Assembly (NCBI GenBank): GCA_903900235.1
Contig: CAIUMH010000134.1
Location: 1-64,000, forward strand
Origin: an uncultured Actinomycetes bacterium
Lineage (GTDB): Bacteria; Actinomycetota; Acidimicrobiia; Acidimicrobiales; RAAP-2
DNA: 64,000 nt
Direction: 5' to 3'
The position numbers and the translations under genes were made by a program. The notes beneath the pieces were generated by a model. That model ran no database searches. It was not told the DNA's origin and saw only the letters and a list, made by a program, of their open reading frames with translations. Shown here piece by piece: positions 49,111-58,345 of the stretch (positions within the stretch are counted from its first letter, which is position 1; every line of letters begins with the position of its first letter).

Positions 49111-50767
49111 CCGCAGTGGTGTCGAGCAGAGCCATGTCCCCAACTCGGCCCACATAGCCGGGAGTCGAGGGCGAACTCGGCGTCCAGGTCTCGAGGACGA
49201 ACGAGGCGTCCTCGTGGCCCGAGGCCTGGTAGCCCGGACCGAATTGAGCTCGCCAGACCTTGTTGACCTTCGGCGAGAAGCCCTGCCGATCGAGCTCGTT
49301 CACCAACCCGATGAAACGCTCGACGTCGAGCAGCTTGGTCGATGCCGAGCCCGCACCGGCATCGCCGACGGCGACCACCTCTCCGGGTTGAAGGTGCGCC
49401 GCCACGAGGGCGGCGAGTCGTCCCACCTGCGGGTCCGAGACCGACGAGGTGGCCGGAATCGACAGGACCGCCGCCACGAAGGCCAGCGAGCCGGCCACCG
49501 TAAGCGCGGCCAGACCACACCGCAGCGGCCCGAGCCACCGAGGTGACCGCCACGATGCCGGAACTCCGAGGAGCAGGACTGCCACCACCGCCGCCAGCGG
49601 CACCACCACGGCCCACACCACGAGATAGCCGAAGATGAATCCCACGATCCGGCTGAAGGACTCGAGGAGGCCGAGGAGGCTGAGCAGCGAGACGAGGCCG
49701 AGGCCCGCCGCGAACCTGCGGTGCTGCCGCAGACCGACGACCACCGCCATGGCGGCGGCACCCACCGCCACGATCAAGACGGCGATCCCCAGCTCTGCAT
49801 GGGGAGGCTGGTTGCCCAGCAGGCGGGCCATCACTTGGGATGGGCCCACCAGCGTCGAGGCGGCCACGTCGACGAGCGCCCACCAGGCCGCGGAGAGCGG
49901 CTGCCCGCCGGCGTGGCTCGAAAAGTAGCGGATCAACTGGGTCATGTTCCCTGGATGACCGGTGAGCTGCTCGATCACTGGCGGGATCCACATCAGCACC
50001 AACAGCACCGTGCCCGCGCCCGCCAGCGACCGGGTCCGCCAGGTCGTCGGCCTCCGAGTGCCTCGCCCCATCACAAGCGAGACGATGCCTCCGATGCCGG
50101 CCACACCGACCAAACCGACGGCCAGCGGCCCTGACGAGATATTGGCCTGCAGGATCAGCGACCCCACCAACGCTGCTCCCATGACGCTGAGCCTCGATCC
50201 GTCGAGCGATGCCGCGCTCAGCAGGAGCAGGAGAAACAACGGCAGGATCACCACCATTGGGTTCCACGGGCTGACGAGGGCGCCGAGCGGACCCTCCGAA
50301 TAGGTCATGGCGCCCGGACCATGGGCGCACAGCATGATGCCGAGCCAGCACAGCACGATGGACACGAGAATCGTGCGGGTCGGCGTGGTCCGGCGGCGCA
50401 CCACCCACAGGGCAGCCAGGGCCGACAAGCCGCTCAGCAGCACAGCCCCGGCAAACAATGAGGAGGGTCGGTCACCAAGGATCCGGTAGACGAGGGACTG
50501 GGCGTAGAAGTAGGCCGGGCCCGGATGGTTCCAACCATCGTGGTCAAAGACACCGAGCTGCTGGCGCAGGGTCATCGCCCGACGGACGTGGAGGTCGATC
50601 AGGGCCAGATCATCAGGAAGCGTGATGGTCGGTCCGGCCGTGACCATCGTCCGGACCAGTGCCACGAGGTATGGGACGGCGACGGCGAGGAAGGCGACCG
50701 GGGTGAGCCACCGGCCGACCTTCGCGCCGGACCGACGATGGTGCTGCGCCCTGGCCTGCTGGTCCAC
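49106..50767 (-). CDS. Polytopic membrane protein, GT39-like
   Basis: DLALIDLHVRRAMTLRQQLGVFDHDGWNHPGPAYFYAQSLVYRILG; multi-TM; probable GTG start at 50767. Confidence 0.65.
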   Translation of the reverse strand: MDQQARAQHHRRSGAKVGRWLTPVAFLAVAVPYLVALVRTMVTAGPTITLPDDLALIDLHVRRAMTLRQQLGVFDHDGWNHPGPAYFYAQSLVYRILGDRPSSLFAGAVLLSGLSALAALWVVRRRTTPTRTILVSIVLCWLGIMLCAHGPGAMTYSEGPLGALVSPWNPMVVILPLFLLLLLSAASLDGSRLSVMGAALVGSLILQANISSGPLAVGLVGVAGIGGIVSLVMGRGTRRPTTWRTRSLAGAGTVLLVLMWIPPVIEQLTGHPGNMTQLIRYFSSHAGGQPLSAAWWALVDVAASTLVGPSQVMARLLGNQPPHAELGIAVLIVAVGAAAMAVVVGLRQHRRFAAGLGLVSLLSLLGLLESFSRIVGFIFGYLVVWAVVVPLAAVVAVLLLGVPASWRSPRWLGPLRCGLAALTVAGSLAFVAAVLSIPATSSVSDPQVGRLAALVAAHLQPGEVVAVGDAGAGSASTKLLDVERFIGLVNELDRQGFSPKVNKVWRAQFGPGYQASGHEDASFVLETWTPSSPSTPGYVGRVGDMALLDTTAG

Positions 50768-50847
50768 GGGCTCATGGTAGGTCGCGCCGGGCGGCAAAGG
50801 GCCGTGGGTAAGCCCCAGTTGCGAAGGTGAGGGCTAGATTCCGTTCG

Positions 50848-51210
50848 ATGACCCGGGTCGAGCAGTCGAGCAGCATCACGGAGGTCGGGCGCTCGAGCAT
50901 CGCGCCAGATCAGGGTCGGTTCACCCTCGCCCTGCTCGTCGGAGCCGCCGCAGCAGCGGTGACATTCATCTGGGTCCTGTTCGACCTCTGGTCGGGGAGC
51001 CTCTCGCTGACCCGGGTGGCCACCAGCGCTGCGGTCGTCGCCGTGACCTGGCGTGGCGCCCACCCCGGCGACTCCCCGATGGCCATGATCGGTCACCTCC
51101 ACCTGGGCTCGGGCCCGGCGGTCGTGCGCCCCTTCGGTGGCCCCGTCGCCGTCCGGGCAACCGGTGGCGGATCGGACATGGCCCTTTGTCAGTTGCGGGT
51201 CCATGGCTGA
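50848..51210 (+). pseudogene. Truncated, frame-disrupted N-terminal copy of the family B membrane protein
   Basis: AAVTFIWVLFDLWSGSLSLTR matches AAPFYLWALLDLFSGSVSLTR of the next gene; GGCCATGATCGGTCACCTCCACCTGGGCTCGGGCCCGG resembles GGCCATGATCCACGGCCACCTCTGGGTCCGGCCCGGG. Confidence 0.65.
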
Positions 51211-53296
51211 GGTGCCCGTCGCGGCGAGCCGTGCCGACCACCGACGTCCCGCCCTCGCGGCGCGGCGCGCCACCTGGGTGGCCACTGCGGTGGGGACCGC
51301 GTTGGCCGCGCCCTTCTACCTGTGGGCGCTGCTCGACCTCTTCAGCGGCTCGGTGTCGCTGACTCGCTCGGAGTCGCCGTCGAGCACCTACACCCTCCAG
51401 GCCCAGGCCATGATCCACGGCCACCTCTGGGTCCGGCCCGGGAGCCTCGGCATCGAGGGCTTCGTGGTCCACGGTCACACCTACAGCTACTTCGGCATCC
51501 TCCCGTCCCTGCTGCGGATCCCCATCCTGCTCGTCGCCCCGGACATCACGCTCACCGCCTTCACGGCCCCGATGATGATCGCCGCCTGGCTATTGCTCGC
51601 CGCCTCCCTCGCCCCGCTGGTCCTCGGCGTGCGCTCCCTGCTCCGCCGCGGGACCACCATGGGTCGTGCCGAGCAGCTCGGCATCGTCGCCCTGAGCGTG
51701 GCCATCCTCTCGGGCTCGGTGCTCGTCAACCTCGCCTCCAACCCCGCCGTCTACTCCGAGGACCTCGCCTGGTCCGTGGCCCTGTCCTCGTGGTCCATGG
51801 TCGCCCTCCTGGCAGTGTCCACCCGACCGAGCCTCCTTCGGGCCGGCGGCGTACTGATCGCTGTCGGTGCACTGGTGCTGACCCGGCCGACCACCGGGTG
51901 GGCGGCGGTCATCGCCGCGGTCCTCGTGGGGATCCGGCTCCTCGTCACGCATCGCGACCAGACCGGTCGCCGGGTGGGTGCGGCGGTGATCGGTGCCGGC
52001 CTGGCATCGTTCCTGGCCAGCGTGGTGATCATGGAGCTCAAGTTCGGCACGGTGTTCTCCCTGCCCATGACCCGGCAGGTCTGGGTGGCCGCCAACCCCG
52101 CCCACCGGGCGTTCCTCGTCGCCCACGGGGGCAGTGAGATGGGGCTGTCCTTCCTGCCGACGACCCTCGCCGCCTACCTCAACCCCCTCGGCCTCAGTGT
52201 CAGCGGCATCTTCCCCTTCGTCACCCTGCCCACCTCGCCGCCCGCCGCGCTGGCCGGGGCGCACCTCGACCAGACCCTGCTGACCGCCGGCCTGCCGCCG
52301 TCGATGCCCCTGCTGTTCCTCCTCAGCCTCGTGGGAATCGCCACGGCCGTCGCCCGGCGGACCCGGCGGTCGCTGGCCCCTGCGTGGCCCCTGCTGGTCG
52401 CCGGTGCCGCCGCCACGGTGGGCGTCTTGCTGCGCGGCTTCCTCTGCACTCGCTACCTCGCCGACTTTCTCCCGCTGCTGATCGTGAGCGGCACCATCGG
52501 CGCACTGGTCGTACTGCGTCGCCTCGACCGATCGAGCACCCGGGCTCGTCGGGTTGGGGTGGTGGCCATGGTCGTCCTGGCCGCGGCCAGCGTGGCGATC
52601 AACTGCGGCATCGCCGCCGCCCCCACCGAGCACTGGACCCAGGCTCAGGTGGTGAAGCTGGTCACCCTCCAGCGGGACCGCTCACTCGGCTCGCTGTCAG
52701 CGGCCGTCCATCAAGCCACGAGCCTCCCAACCTGGGCCCCGCTGGGCAGCCTCTATGACGTCGACCACTGCTCCGGCCTCTACGTGTCGAACGGCAACGA
52801 CTACTCCTCCATCCCCGCCGAGCAGCTCCAGCACGCCACCTTCCTGCCGGTCGAACAGGGCCCGGGGATCGTCTCGGAGATCACCGTGACGCTCCACGGT
52901 GCTCCCCGCAGCGTCCTGGCCACCGACGTGCCCCTCTTCGCCTTCGGTCGGGCCCGCCTGGTCCTGCGGCACGTGGCCGGACCGATCGTCACCCTCGCCC
53001 TGCTCGACGCGGGGCACCCGGACCTCATCTGGCCCTCGACCACAGGTGGCTATGCCCCGCTGATGGCGGGGCACCGCTACGGCATCCGCGTGATGGCCGA
53101 TCCCCACCTCGGTTCGCTGCGGGTCTGGTGGCAGGGCACCGCGCTGGGCTCGGATGGCAAGCAGGTGATCGCCCGACCGGTGGCCGGCTCGGGTCCCGGG
53201 ATCGTGCTCACCCACGGCAGTCATGACGGCGGGGTGACCGTCGCCGGCCACCTCGTCCGCTCCTCCACGGCCCTGTGCCGCAGCCTCTCGCGCTGA
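51203..53296 (+). CDS. Polytopic membrane protein with C-terminal extracytoplasmic domain, family B copy 2
   Basis: TLQAQAMIHGHLWVRPGSLGIEGFVVHGHTYSYFGILPSLLRIP; CSGLYVSNGNDY. Confidence 0.78.
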   Translation: MAEVPVAASRADHRRPALAARRATWVATAVGTALAAPFYLWALLDLFSGSVSLTRSESPSSTYTLQAQAMIHGHLWVRPGSLGIEGFVVHGHTYSYFGILPSLLRIPILLVAPDITLTAFTAPMMIAAWLLLAASLAPLVLGVRSLLRRGTTMGRAEQLGIVALSVAILSGSVLVNLASNPAVYSEDLAWSVALSSWSMVALLAVSTRPSLLRAGGVLIAVGALVLTRPTTGWAAVIAAVLVGIRLLVTHRDQTGRRVGAAVIGAGLASFLASVVIMELKFGTVFSLPMTRQVWVAANPAHRAFLVAHGGSEMGLSFLPTTLAAYLNPLGLSVSGIFPFVTLPTSPPAALAGAHLDQTLLTAGLPPSMPLLFLLSLVGIATAVARRTRRSLAPAWPLLVAGAAATVGVLLRGFLCTRYLADFLPLLIVSGTIGALVVLRRLDRSSTRARRVGVVAMVVLAAASVAINCGIAAAPTEHWTQAQVVKLVTLQRDRSLGSLSAAVHQATSLPTWAPLGSLYDVDHCSGLYVSNGNDYSSIPAEQLQHATFLPVEQGPGIVSEITVTLHGAPRSVLATDVPLFAFGRARLVLRHVAGPIVTLALLDAGHPDLIWPSTTGGYAPLMAGHRYGIRVMADPHLGSLRVWWQGTALGSDGKQVIARPVAGSGPGIVLTHGSHDGGVTVAGHLVRSSTALCRSLSR

Positions 53297-53339
53297 GCCC
53301 GCTGGTCGCTGGCGACACCGGGGCGGTACGGTCAGAGGC

Positions 53340-54338
53340 GTGATCGACCTCCACATGCACTCGAAGAAGTCCGACGGCAGCGACCGGCCTAGCCAGATGG
53401 CCCGCTACGCCCAGGCCGTCGGCCTCACCGCCGTGGCCCTGACCGACCACGACACCACCGAGGGCAATGCCCGCTTCCGCTCCGCCCTCGATGACCTCAA
53501 CGCCGAGCGCGGCACCTCCATCGACTTCATCCCCGGCTGCGAGATCTCCTGCAAGCACGAGGCGACCGGGACGAGCACCCACGTGCTGTGCTACTTCGTC
53601 GGCGACGACCCGCACTCGCCGGTCCAGTCCATGCTGGCCGAGCTTCGCGACGACCGCGACAACCGCAATGTCAAGCTGATCAGGCTCCTCCAGGAGCTCG
53701 GCTACACCAAGATCAAGAAGCGTCGGGTGGCCGAGATCGCCAACAAGCCGCTCGGCGAGGCCGGTCGGCCACACTTCGCCGAGGCGTTCCTCGAGGCCTA
53801 CCCGCCCGGGTGCGACGCCCCCGAGGTCGCCTTCCCCGACCTGCCGACGAGCTTCGCCACCATGCAGGAGGTCTTCGACGGCGTCCTCGACGCCTCCGCC
53901 CGGGGCTACATCGCGAAGGCCAACATCACCCCGGCGGCAGCCACGCTGGCGGCGACGGCATCGAACGCCGTGACCGTGCTCGCCCACCCGATCCTGACCT
54001 TCTGCAAAGCCCCCAAGGACGGGTCGTCCCTGACCCTGGCCGACAAGCATGACATCCTCGAGCCGATCTTCGCCGAGATGGCCGCGGCGGGAGTCTCCGG
54101 CGCCGAGGCCCACTACTCACGTAACTCCCCCGAAGAGACCGCCCTGCTGCTCGACCTCTGCCGCACCCATGGCCTCGTGGCTACGGGCGGCTCGGACTAT
54201 CACGGCGAGAAGAAGAAGGACCTCGAGATCGGGATCGGGATGCGCTTCTCGCGCGGCACCGACCGGGAGCTCAAGGTTCCCGACACGGCCATCGCCGAGC
54301 TGCGCTCTCGCCGGGTCGAGCCCGACGCTCCCTGCTGA
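53340..54338 (+). CDS. PHP-domain metal-dependent phosphoesterase family protein
   Basis: IDLHMHSKKSDGSDRP, ALTDHDTTEG, VLAHPI, GGSDYHG. Confidence 0.9.
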   Translation: MIDLHMHSKKSDGSDRPSQMARYAQAVGLTAVALTDHDTTEGNARFRSALDDLNAERGTSIDFIPGCEISCKHEATGTSTHVLCYFVGDDPHSPVQSMLAELRDDRDNRNVKLIRLLQELGYTKIKKRRVAEIANKPLGEAGRPHFAEAFLEAYPPGCDAPEVAFPDLPTSFATMQEVFDGVLDASARGYIAKANITPAAATLAATASNAVTVLAHPILTFCKAPKDGSSLTLADKHDILEPIFAEMAAAGVSGAEAHYSRNSPEETALLLDLCRTHGLVATGGSDYHGEKKKDLEIGIGMRFSRGTDRELKVPDTAIAELRSRRVEPDAPC

Positions 54339-56606
54339 TCAGCCAGCGGCGTCGAGGGCCGATTCGAGGGCCGTTGCCGAGCGCTGTGCCAGCGTGCTGA
54401 CCGCGAGGTCGAGCTGGCCGACAAGGACGAGCGAGTCTCCCCCGGTGTGACCGAGCACCCGGCAGGGCACGCCGGCGATCTCGGCCTGGGCAGCGACTGC
54501 CTCAGGGTCCGTCGAGGTCACGAGGAAGCGGCCTGGTCGCTCAGAGAACAGCCCCGCCGTCGAGACCCCGGTGGACACCGTGGCTCCCACGTCACCGGCG
54601 ATAGCCATCTCGGCCAGGGCAACGACCATGCCGCCCGAGCCGACGTCGTGGACCGAGCCCAGCAGGCCCGGGCGGCCAGCGGCGTGCTCCGCCACCATCC
54701 CGGCCACCAGTGCTGCGGTGGTGGCGAACTCGGCGAGGTCGAGGTCGAACAGCCGTCCGTCACGGTTGTTCAGGTAGTCCACCGCCAGCTGGCTCCCACC
54801 GAGCAATCCGGCGTCATCCGCCCCGAGCAGCAGTACGGTCTCCCCTTCTGACCAGCCCACCGACGGCGGCCGCTCGACGAGGTGTTCGACGAGGCCCAGA
54901 GTGCCGATCACGGCCGTCGGGTCGATGTCAGAACCACCGGACTCGTTGTAGAGGCTGACATTGCCGCCGATGACCGGCAGGCCGAGAGCCCGGCAGGCAT
55001 CGGCCATCCCGTCGATGGATTCCGACAGCTGCCACATGACCTCAGGGTGCTCAGGATTGCCGAAGTTGAGGCAGTTCACCACGGCCTCCGGCACGGCTCC
55101 CGTGCAGGCCAGATTGGCCACGCCCTCGGCCACCGTCGCCGCGGTGGCAGCCCGGGGATCGAGCGAGCCCCAGCGGGGGTTCGAGTCGGTCGACAACGAC
55201 ATTCCCCGACTCGAAGCCGGCAGGCCAGGGCCGGCGAGGCGGAGCAGGGCGGCGTCAGCTCCGGGGCCGATGACCGTATTCAGGAAGAGTTGGTGGTCGT
55301 ACTGGCGATAGACGGGAATGGGGTCAAGCAGCAACGACAGCAGGGCATCGGCGATATCGATGTCTTCCACCGAGGCCGACGGATCGATGGCGGCCCGGGC
55401 TGCTCGGTTCGCCGGCTCGACCAGCGGGCGCTCGTAGAGGGGAGCCTCATCGGCCAGTGAGGCTGCCGGAACCTCGCCGACGACCGCACCCCCCGCGTGC
55501 AGACGGAGCATGCCCACCGGCTCGCCCGCCTCGTCATAGTCCGGCTCGGTGACCCGGCCGATGACCGTGGCGGCCACCTCCCATCGACCACAGAGCTCGA
55601 TCACCATCGGCAGCGAATCAGGGGTGACGATGGCCAGCATCCGCTCCTGGGATTCGGATGTCATGACCTCCCAAGGCTCCATGCCGGGCTCGCGCCGGGG
55701 GATGGCGTCGACATCGACGTCCATGCCGACCCGTCCTCGAGCGGCGAGCTCGGAGGTTCCACACGCCAGACCGCCACCGCCAAGGTCCTGGATCCCGACC
55801 ACGAGCTTCTCGTCGAGCAGGGCCAAGCAGGCCTCGATCAGGCGCTTCTCCTCATAGGGGTCACCGACCTGGGTGGCCGGTCGCTTCGACTCATCGAGGC
55901 TGGCCGCGCCGTCCTCGCCTTCAAAGCCGGCCGAGGCCAAGACCGAGACCCCTCCGATGCCGTCGCGTCCCGTGGCCGAACCGAGCAGGACGGCGAGGTT
56001 CCCGGTGCCTGAGGCGATGCCGAGGACCAGGCGCTCGACAGGGAGGGCCCCGACGCAGAGCACGTTGACGAGCGGATTGGTCTGGTAGCAGGGGTCGAAG
56101 GTCAGCTCGCCACCGATGGTGGGCACGCCAACGGAGTTGCCGTAGCCCGAGATCCCCGAGACCACGCCCTCGATCAGCCAGCGCTGCCGGGCATCGTCTG
56201 GGGTGCCGAAGAACAGCGGATCCATGACGGCGAGCGGGCGGGCACCCATCGTGAAGATGTCACGCAAGATGCCGCCGACTCCGGTGGCCGCACCCTGGTA
56301 GGGCTCGATGGCGGAGGGGTGGTTGTGCGACTCGATGCGGATGGCGATGGCGATGCCATCGCCGGCGTCGATCACCCCCGCGTTCTCGCCCGGGCCCACG
56401 AGGACCTTGTCTCCGGTGGTCGGGAGGCGCTTGAGGTGGATGCGGGAGGACTTGTACGAGCAGTGCTCTGACCACATGACGCCGTAGAGGGCGAGCTCAA
56501 GGGGGTTGGGCTCTCGGCCGAGGACGGAGATGATGTCCTCAAGCTCGGTGTCCGTGAGCCCGAGGGCGCGGTGTAGCGGTTGGTCAGGGGAGCTCGACGC
56601 GGCCAT
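54339..56606 (-). CDS. purL: Phosphoribosylformylglycinamidine synthase, large subunit
   Basis: MWSEHCSYKSSRIHLKRLPT, GGILRDIFTMGARP, GNVSLYNESGG. Confidence 0.96.
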   Translation of the reverse strand: MAASSSPDQPLHRALGLTDTELEDIISVLGREPNPLELALYGVMWSEHCSYKSSRIHLKRLPTTGDKVLVGPGENAGVIDAGDGIAIAIRIESHNHPSAIEPYQGAATGVGGILRDIFTMGARPLAVMDPLFFGTPDDARQRWLIEGVVSGISGYGNSVGVPTIGGELTFDPCYQTNPLVNVLCVGALPVERLVLGIASGTGNLAVLLGSATGRDGIGGVSVLASAGFEGEDGAASLDESKRPATQVGDPYEEKRLIEACLALLDEKLVVGIQDLGGGGLACGTSELAARGRVGMDVDVDAIPRREPGMEPWEVMTSESQERMLAIVTPDSLPMVIELCGRWEVAATVIGRVTEPDYDEAGEPVGMLRLHAGGAVVGEVPAASLADEAPLYERPLVEPANRAARAAIDPSASVEDIDIADALLSLLLDPIPVYRQYDHQLFLNTVIGPGADAALLRLAGPGLPASSRGMSLSTDSNPRWGSLDPRAATAATVAEGVANLACTGAVPEAVVNCLNFGNPEHPEVMWQLSESIDGMADACRALGLPVIGGNVSLYNESGGSDIDPTAVIGTLGLVEHLVERPPSVGWSEGETVLLLGADDAGLLGGSQLAVDYLNNRDGRLFDLDLAEFATTAALVAGMVAEHAAGRPGLLGSVHDVGSGGMVVALAEMAIAGDVGATVSTGVSTAGLFSERPGRFLVTSTDPEAVAAQAEIAGVPCRVLGHTGGDSLVLVGQLDLAVSTLAQRSATALESALDAAG

Positions 56607-56978
56607 AGACCAAACCTATCGCCCACCACGAGGACCCGAGGACCCCGGTCCACGCAGGTCCCCCGGCTTCAGCCGACCGTTGTTCATCGTGTTCTCCGCT
56701 CATGTCTCACTCATGGAACCAACCTGGCGATGAACTCCTTGAAATTCAAGCAACAGGTTGGCTTCACCGCATCGGTACAAGAACTTGCAGAAATTATGGA
56801 TGCACACTCCCGCATGGGAGAAACTCCAGATCGCATTCTTCATCAGTTTAGAGAGGCGTCCCTGCCCCTCCGTAACTTTTGTCTACTTCATTTACCTATA
56901 AGGTAATAGAAATGACAGATCAATTCTTTACCATGATCTGATCTCAATGAACCAAGAACTACGGAACAAGGAGTTGAA

Positions 56979-57392
56979 ATGGCTGCACAGAAGACAGAGA
57001 TGAGCAAGGAGCACAAGGAGGCTCTGGCCCAGGGTCGACGCGAGGGTGCGGCGGTTCGTCGCTATCTCGAGGCCATCTCCGCCACCCGCGGCAAGCGTGG
57101 ACGCAAGCGCACCCCTGAGTCGGTCCAGCGCCGCATCAAGGCGATCGACACCGAGCTTGAGGGCAGCGATGCCCTCCAGGCCCTGCTGCTGCGTCAGGAG
57201 CGCAAGGATCTCGAGGTGGAGTTCAACCGTCTCGCCACCAAGCTCGACCTCAAGACGCTCGAAAAGGCGTTCATCAAGGCCGCCGGTCCCTATGGGAGCC
57301 GGAAGGGCATCGACTACTCGACCTGGCGCGACGCCGGCGTCGAGCCTTCAGTGCTCGTCAAGGCCGGGATCAAGCGCACCCGTCGCTCGTAG
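56979..57392 (+). CDS. Basic conserved-looking hypothetical protein
   Basis: AAGGAG RBS; charged MAAQKTEMSKEHKEALAQGRREGAAVRRYLEAISATRGKRGRKRTPESVQRRI. Confidence 0.75.
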   Translation: MAAQKTEMSKEHKEALAQGRREGAAVRRYLEAISATRGKRGRKRTPESVQRRIKAIDTELEGSDALQALLLRQERKDLEVEFNRLATKLDLKTLEKAFIKAAGPYGSRKGIDYSTWRDAGVEPSVLVKAGIKRTRRS

Positions 57393-57405
57393 CCGAGCGG
57401 AGCCC

Positions 57406-57429
57406 AGCCACCGTCAGCCGACGGTGGCT
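57406..57429. terminator. Bidirectional terminator candidate AGCCACCGTC-AGCC-GACGGTGGCT
   Basis: Perfect 10-bp stem, 4-nt loop between convergent genes, overlapping the purQ stop. Confidence 0.55.
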
Positions 57430-58094
57430 GCGGCTGCCGCTCCAAGGAACGAGCGCAGCAGGACCGCTCCGTCCTCGGATCCAAGTAGCGACGAGACCGC
57501 TCGCTCAGGGTGTGGCATAAGTCCGACCACATTGCCCGCCTCGTTGGAGATCCCGGCGATCGAGTCGATCGAACCGTTGGGGTTGTCCACGTAACGCAGC
57601 ATGATCCGGTCCTGGGACTCGAGCTGGCTCAGAGTGTCGAGGTCGCAGGTGTAGCTGCCCGAGAAGTGATTGATCGGCACCGACAGCCGCTGCCCCACCG
57701 TGGCAGACGACGTCAGGACCGACGACGTCGAGACCACCTCGAGCTCGCTCGGCTGGCAGAGGAACGTCAGGCCTCGGTTCTTCTGCAACGCTCCGGGGAG
57801 CAGATGGGCCTCACACAGCACCTGGAAGCCGTTGCAGATGCCCACCACCGGTCCGCCGGCTTCCGCAAAGGTCCGGACAGCCTCCATGATGGGGCTGAAC
57901 CGGGCGATGGCACCGGGACGCAGGTAGTCGCCGTGGGCAAACCCTCCAGGCAGGATCAGCCCGTCGAGCTGGCCGAGCGATGTGTCGGTGTGGAAGATCA
58001 GCCGACCTTCACCACCAAGGGCGTCGACCGCCCCAACCGCATCGTGCTCACAGTTGGTTCCGGGGAAGACGATGACGCCGATCGATGCGCTCAT
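57414..58094 (-). CDS. purQ: Phosphoribosylformylglycinamidine synthase, glutaminase subunit
   Basis: IGVIVFPGTNCEHDAV, LPGGFAHGDYLRPGAIA, GICNGFQVLCEA. Confidence 0.95.
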   Translation of the reverse strand: MSASIGVIVFPGTNCEHDAVGAVDALGGEGRLIFHTDTSLGQLDGLILPGGFAHGDYLRPGAIARFSPIMEAVRTFAEAGGPVVGICNGFQVLCEAHLLPGALQKNRGLTFLCQPSELEVVSTSSVLTSSATVGQRLSVPINHFSGSYTCDLDTLSQLESQDRIMLRYVDNPNGSIDSIAGISNEAGNVVGLMPHPERAVSSLLGSEDGAVLLRSFLGAAAAATVG

Positions 58095-58345
58095 CCGAGC
58101 GGTTCCACCTCGATGACGCTCTCCTCGATCACCGGGTTGGCCAGAAGCCGATCGGCGAGCGAGGCGGCCATCGATCGTGCTGCCTCGAGGTCGGCAGCGT
58201 CGAGCTCGACTCTGAAGCTGCGGCCAGACTCCACCGAGGCGACGGACGTGAAGCCCAGGGCGGGCAGTGCCCGCAGGATGGTCGCGCCCTCGGGATCTGC
58301 GATCCCATGGCGGAGGCGGACGTCGACGTGGGCAAGGAACCTCAT
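58091..58345 (-). CDS. purS: Phosphoribosylformylglycinamidine synthase, PurS subunit
   Basis: MRFLAHVDVRLRHGIADPEGATILRALPALGF; overlaps purQ and purC. Confidence 0.92.
   Translation of the reverse strand: MRFLAHVDVRLRHGIADPEGATILRALPALGFTSVASVESGRSFRVELDAADLEAARSMAASLADRLLANPVIEESVIEVEPLG

Noticed and set aside
47299-49155. 618-aa antisense ORF opposite the family-B membrane protein
   Set aside because: Low-complexity GC-driven composition (D/G/R/E/H rich), no domain motif; the plus-strand gene has clear TM and motif conservation with its paralog
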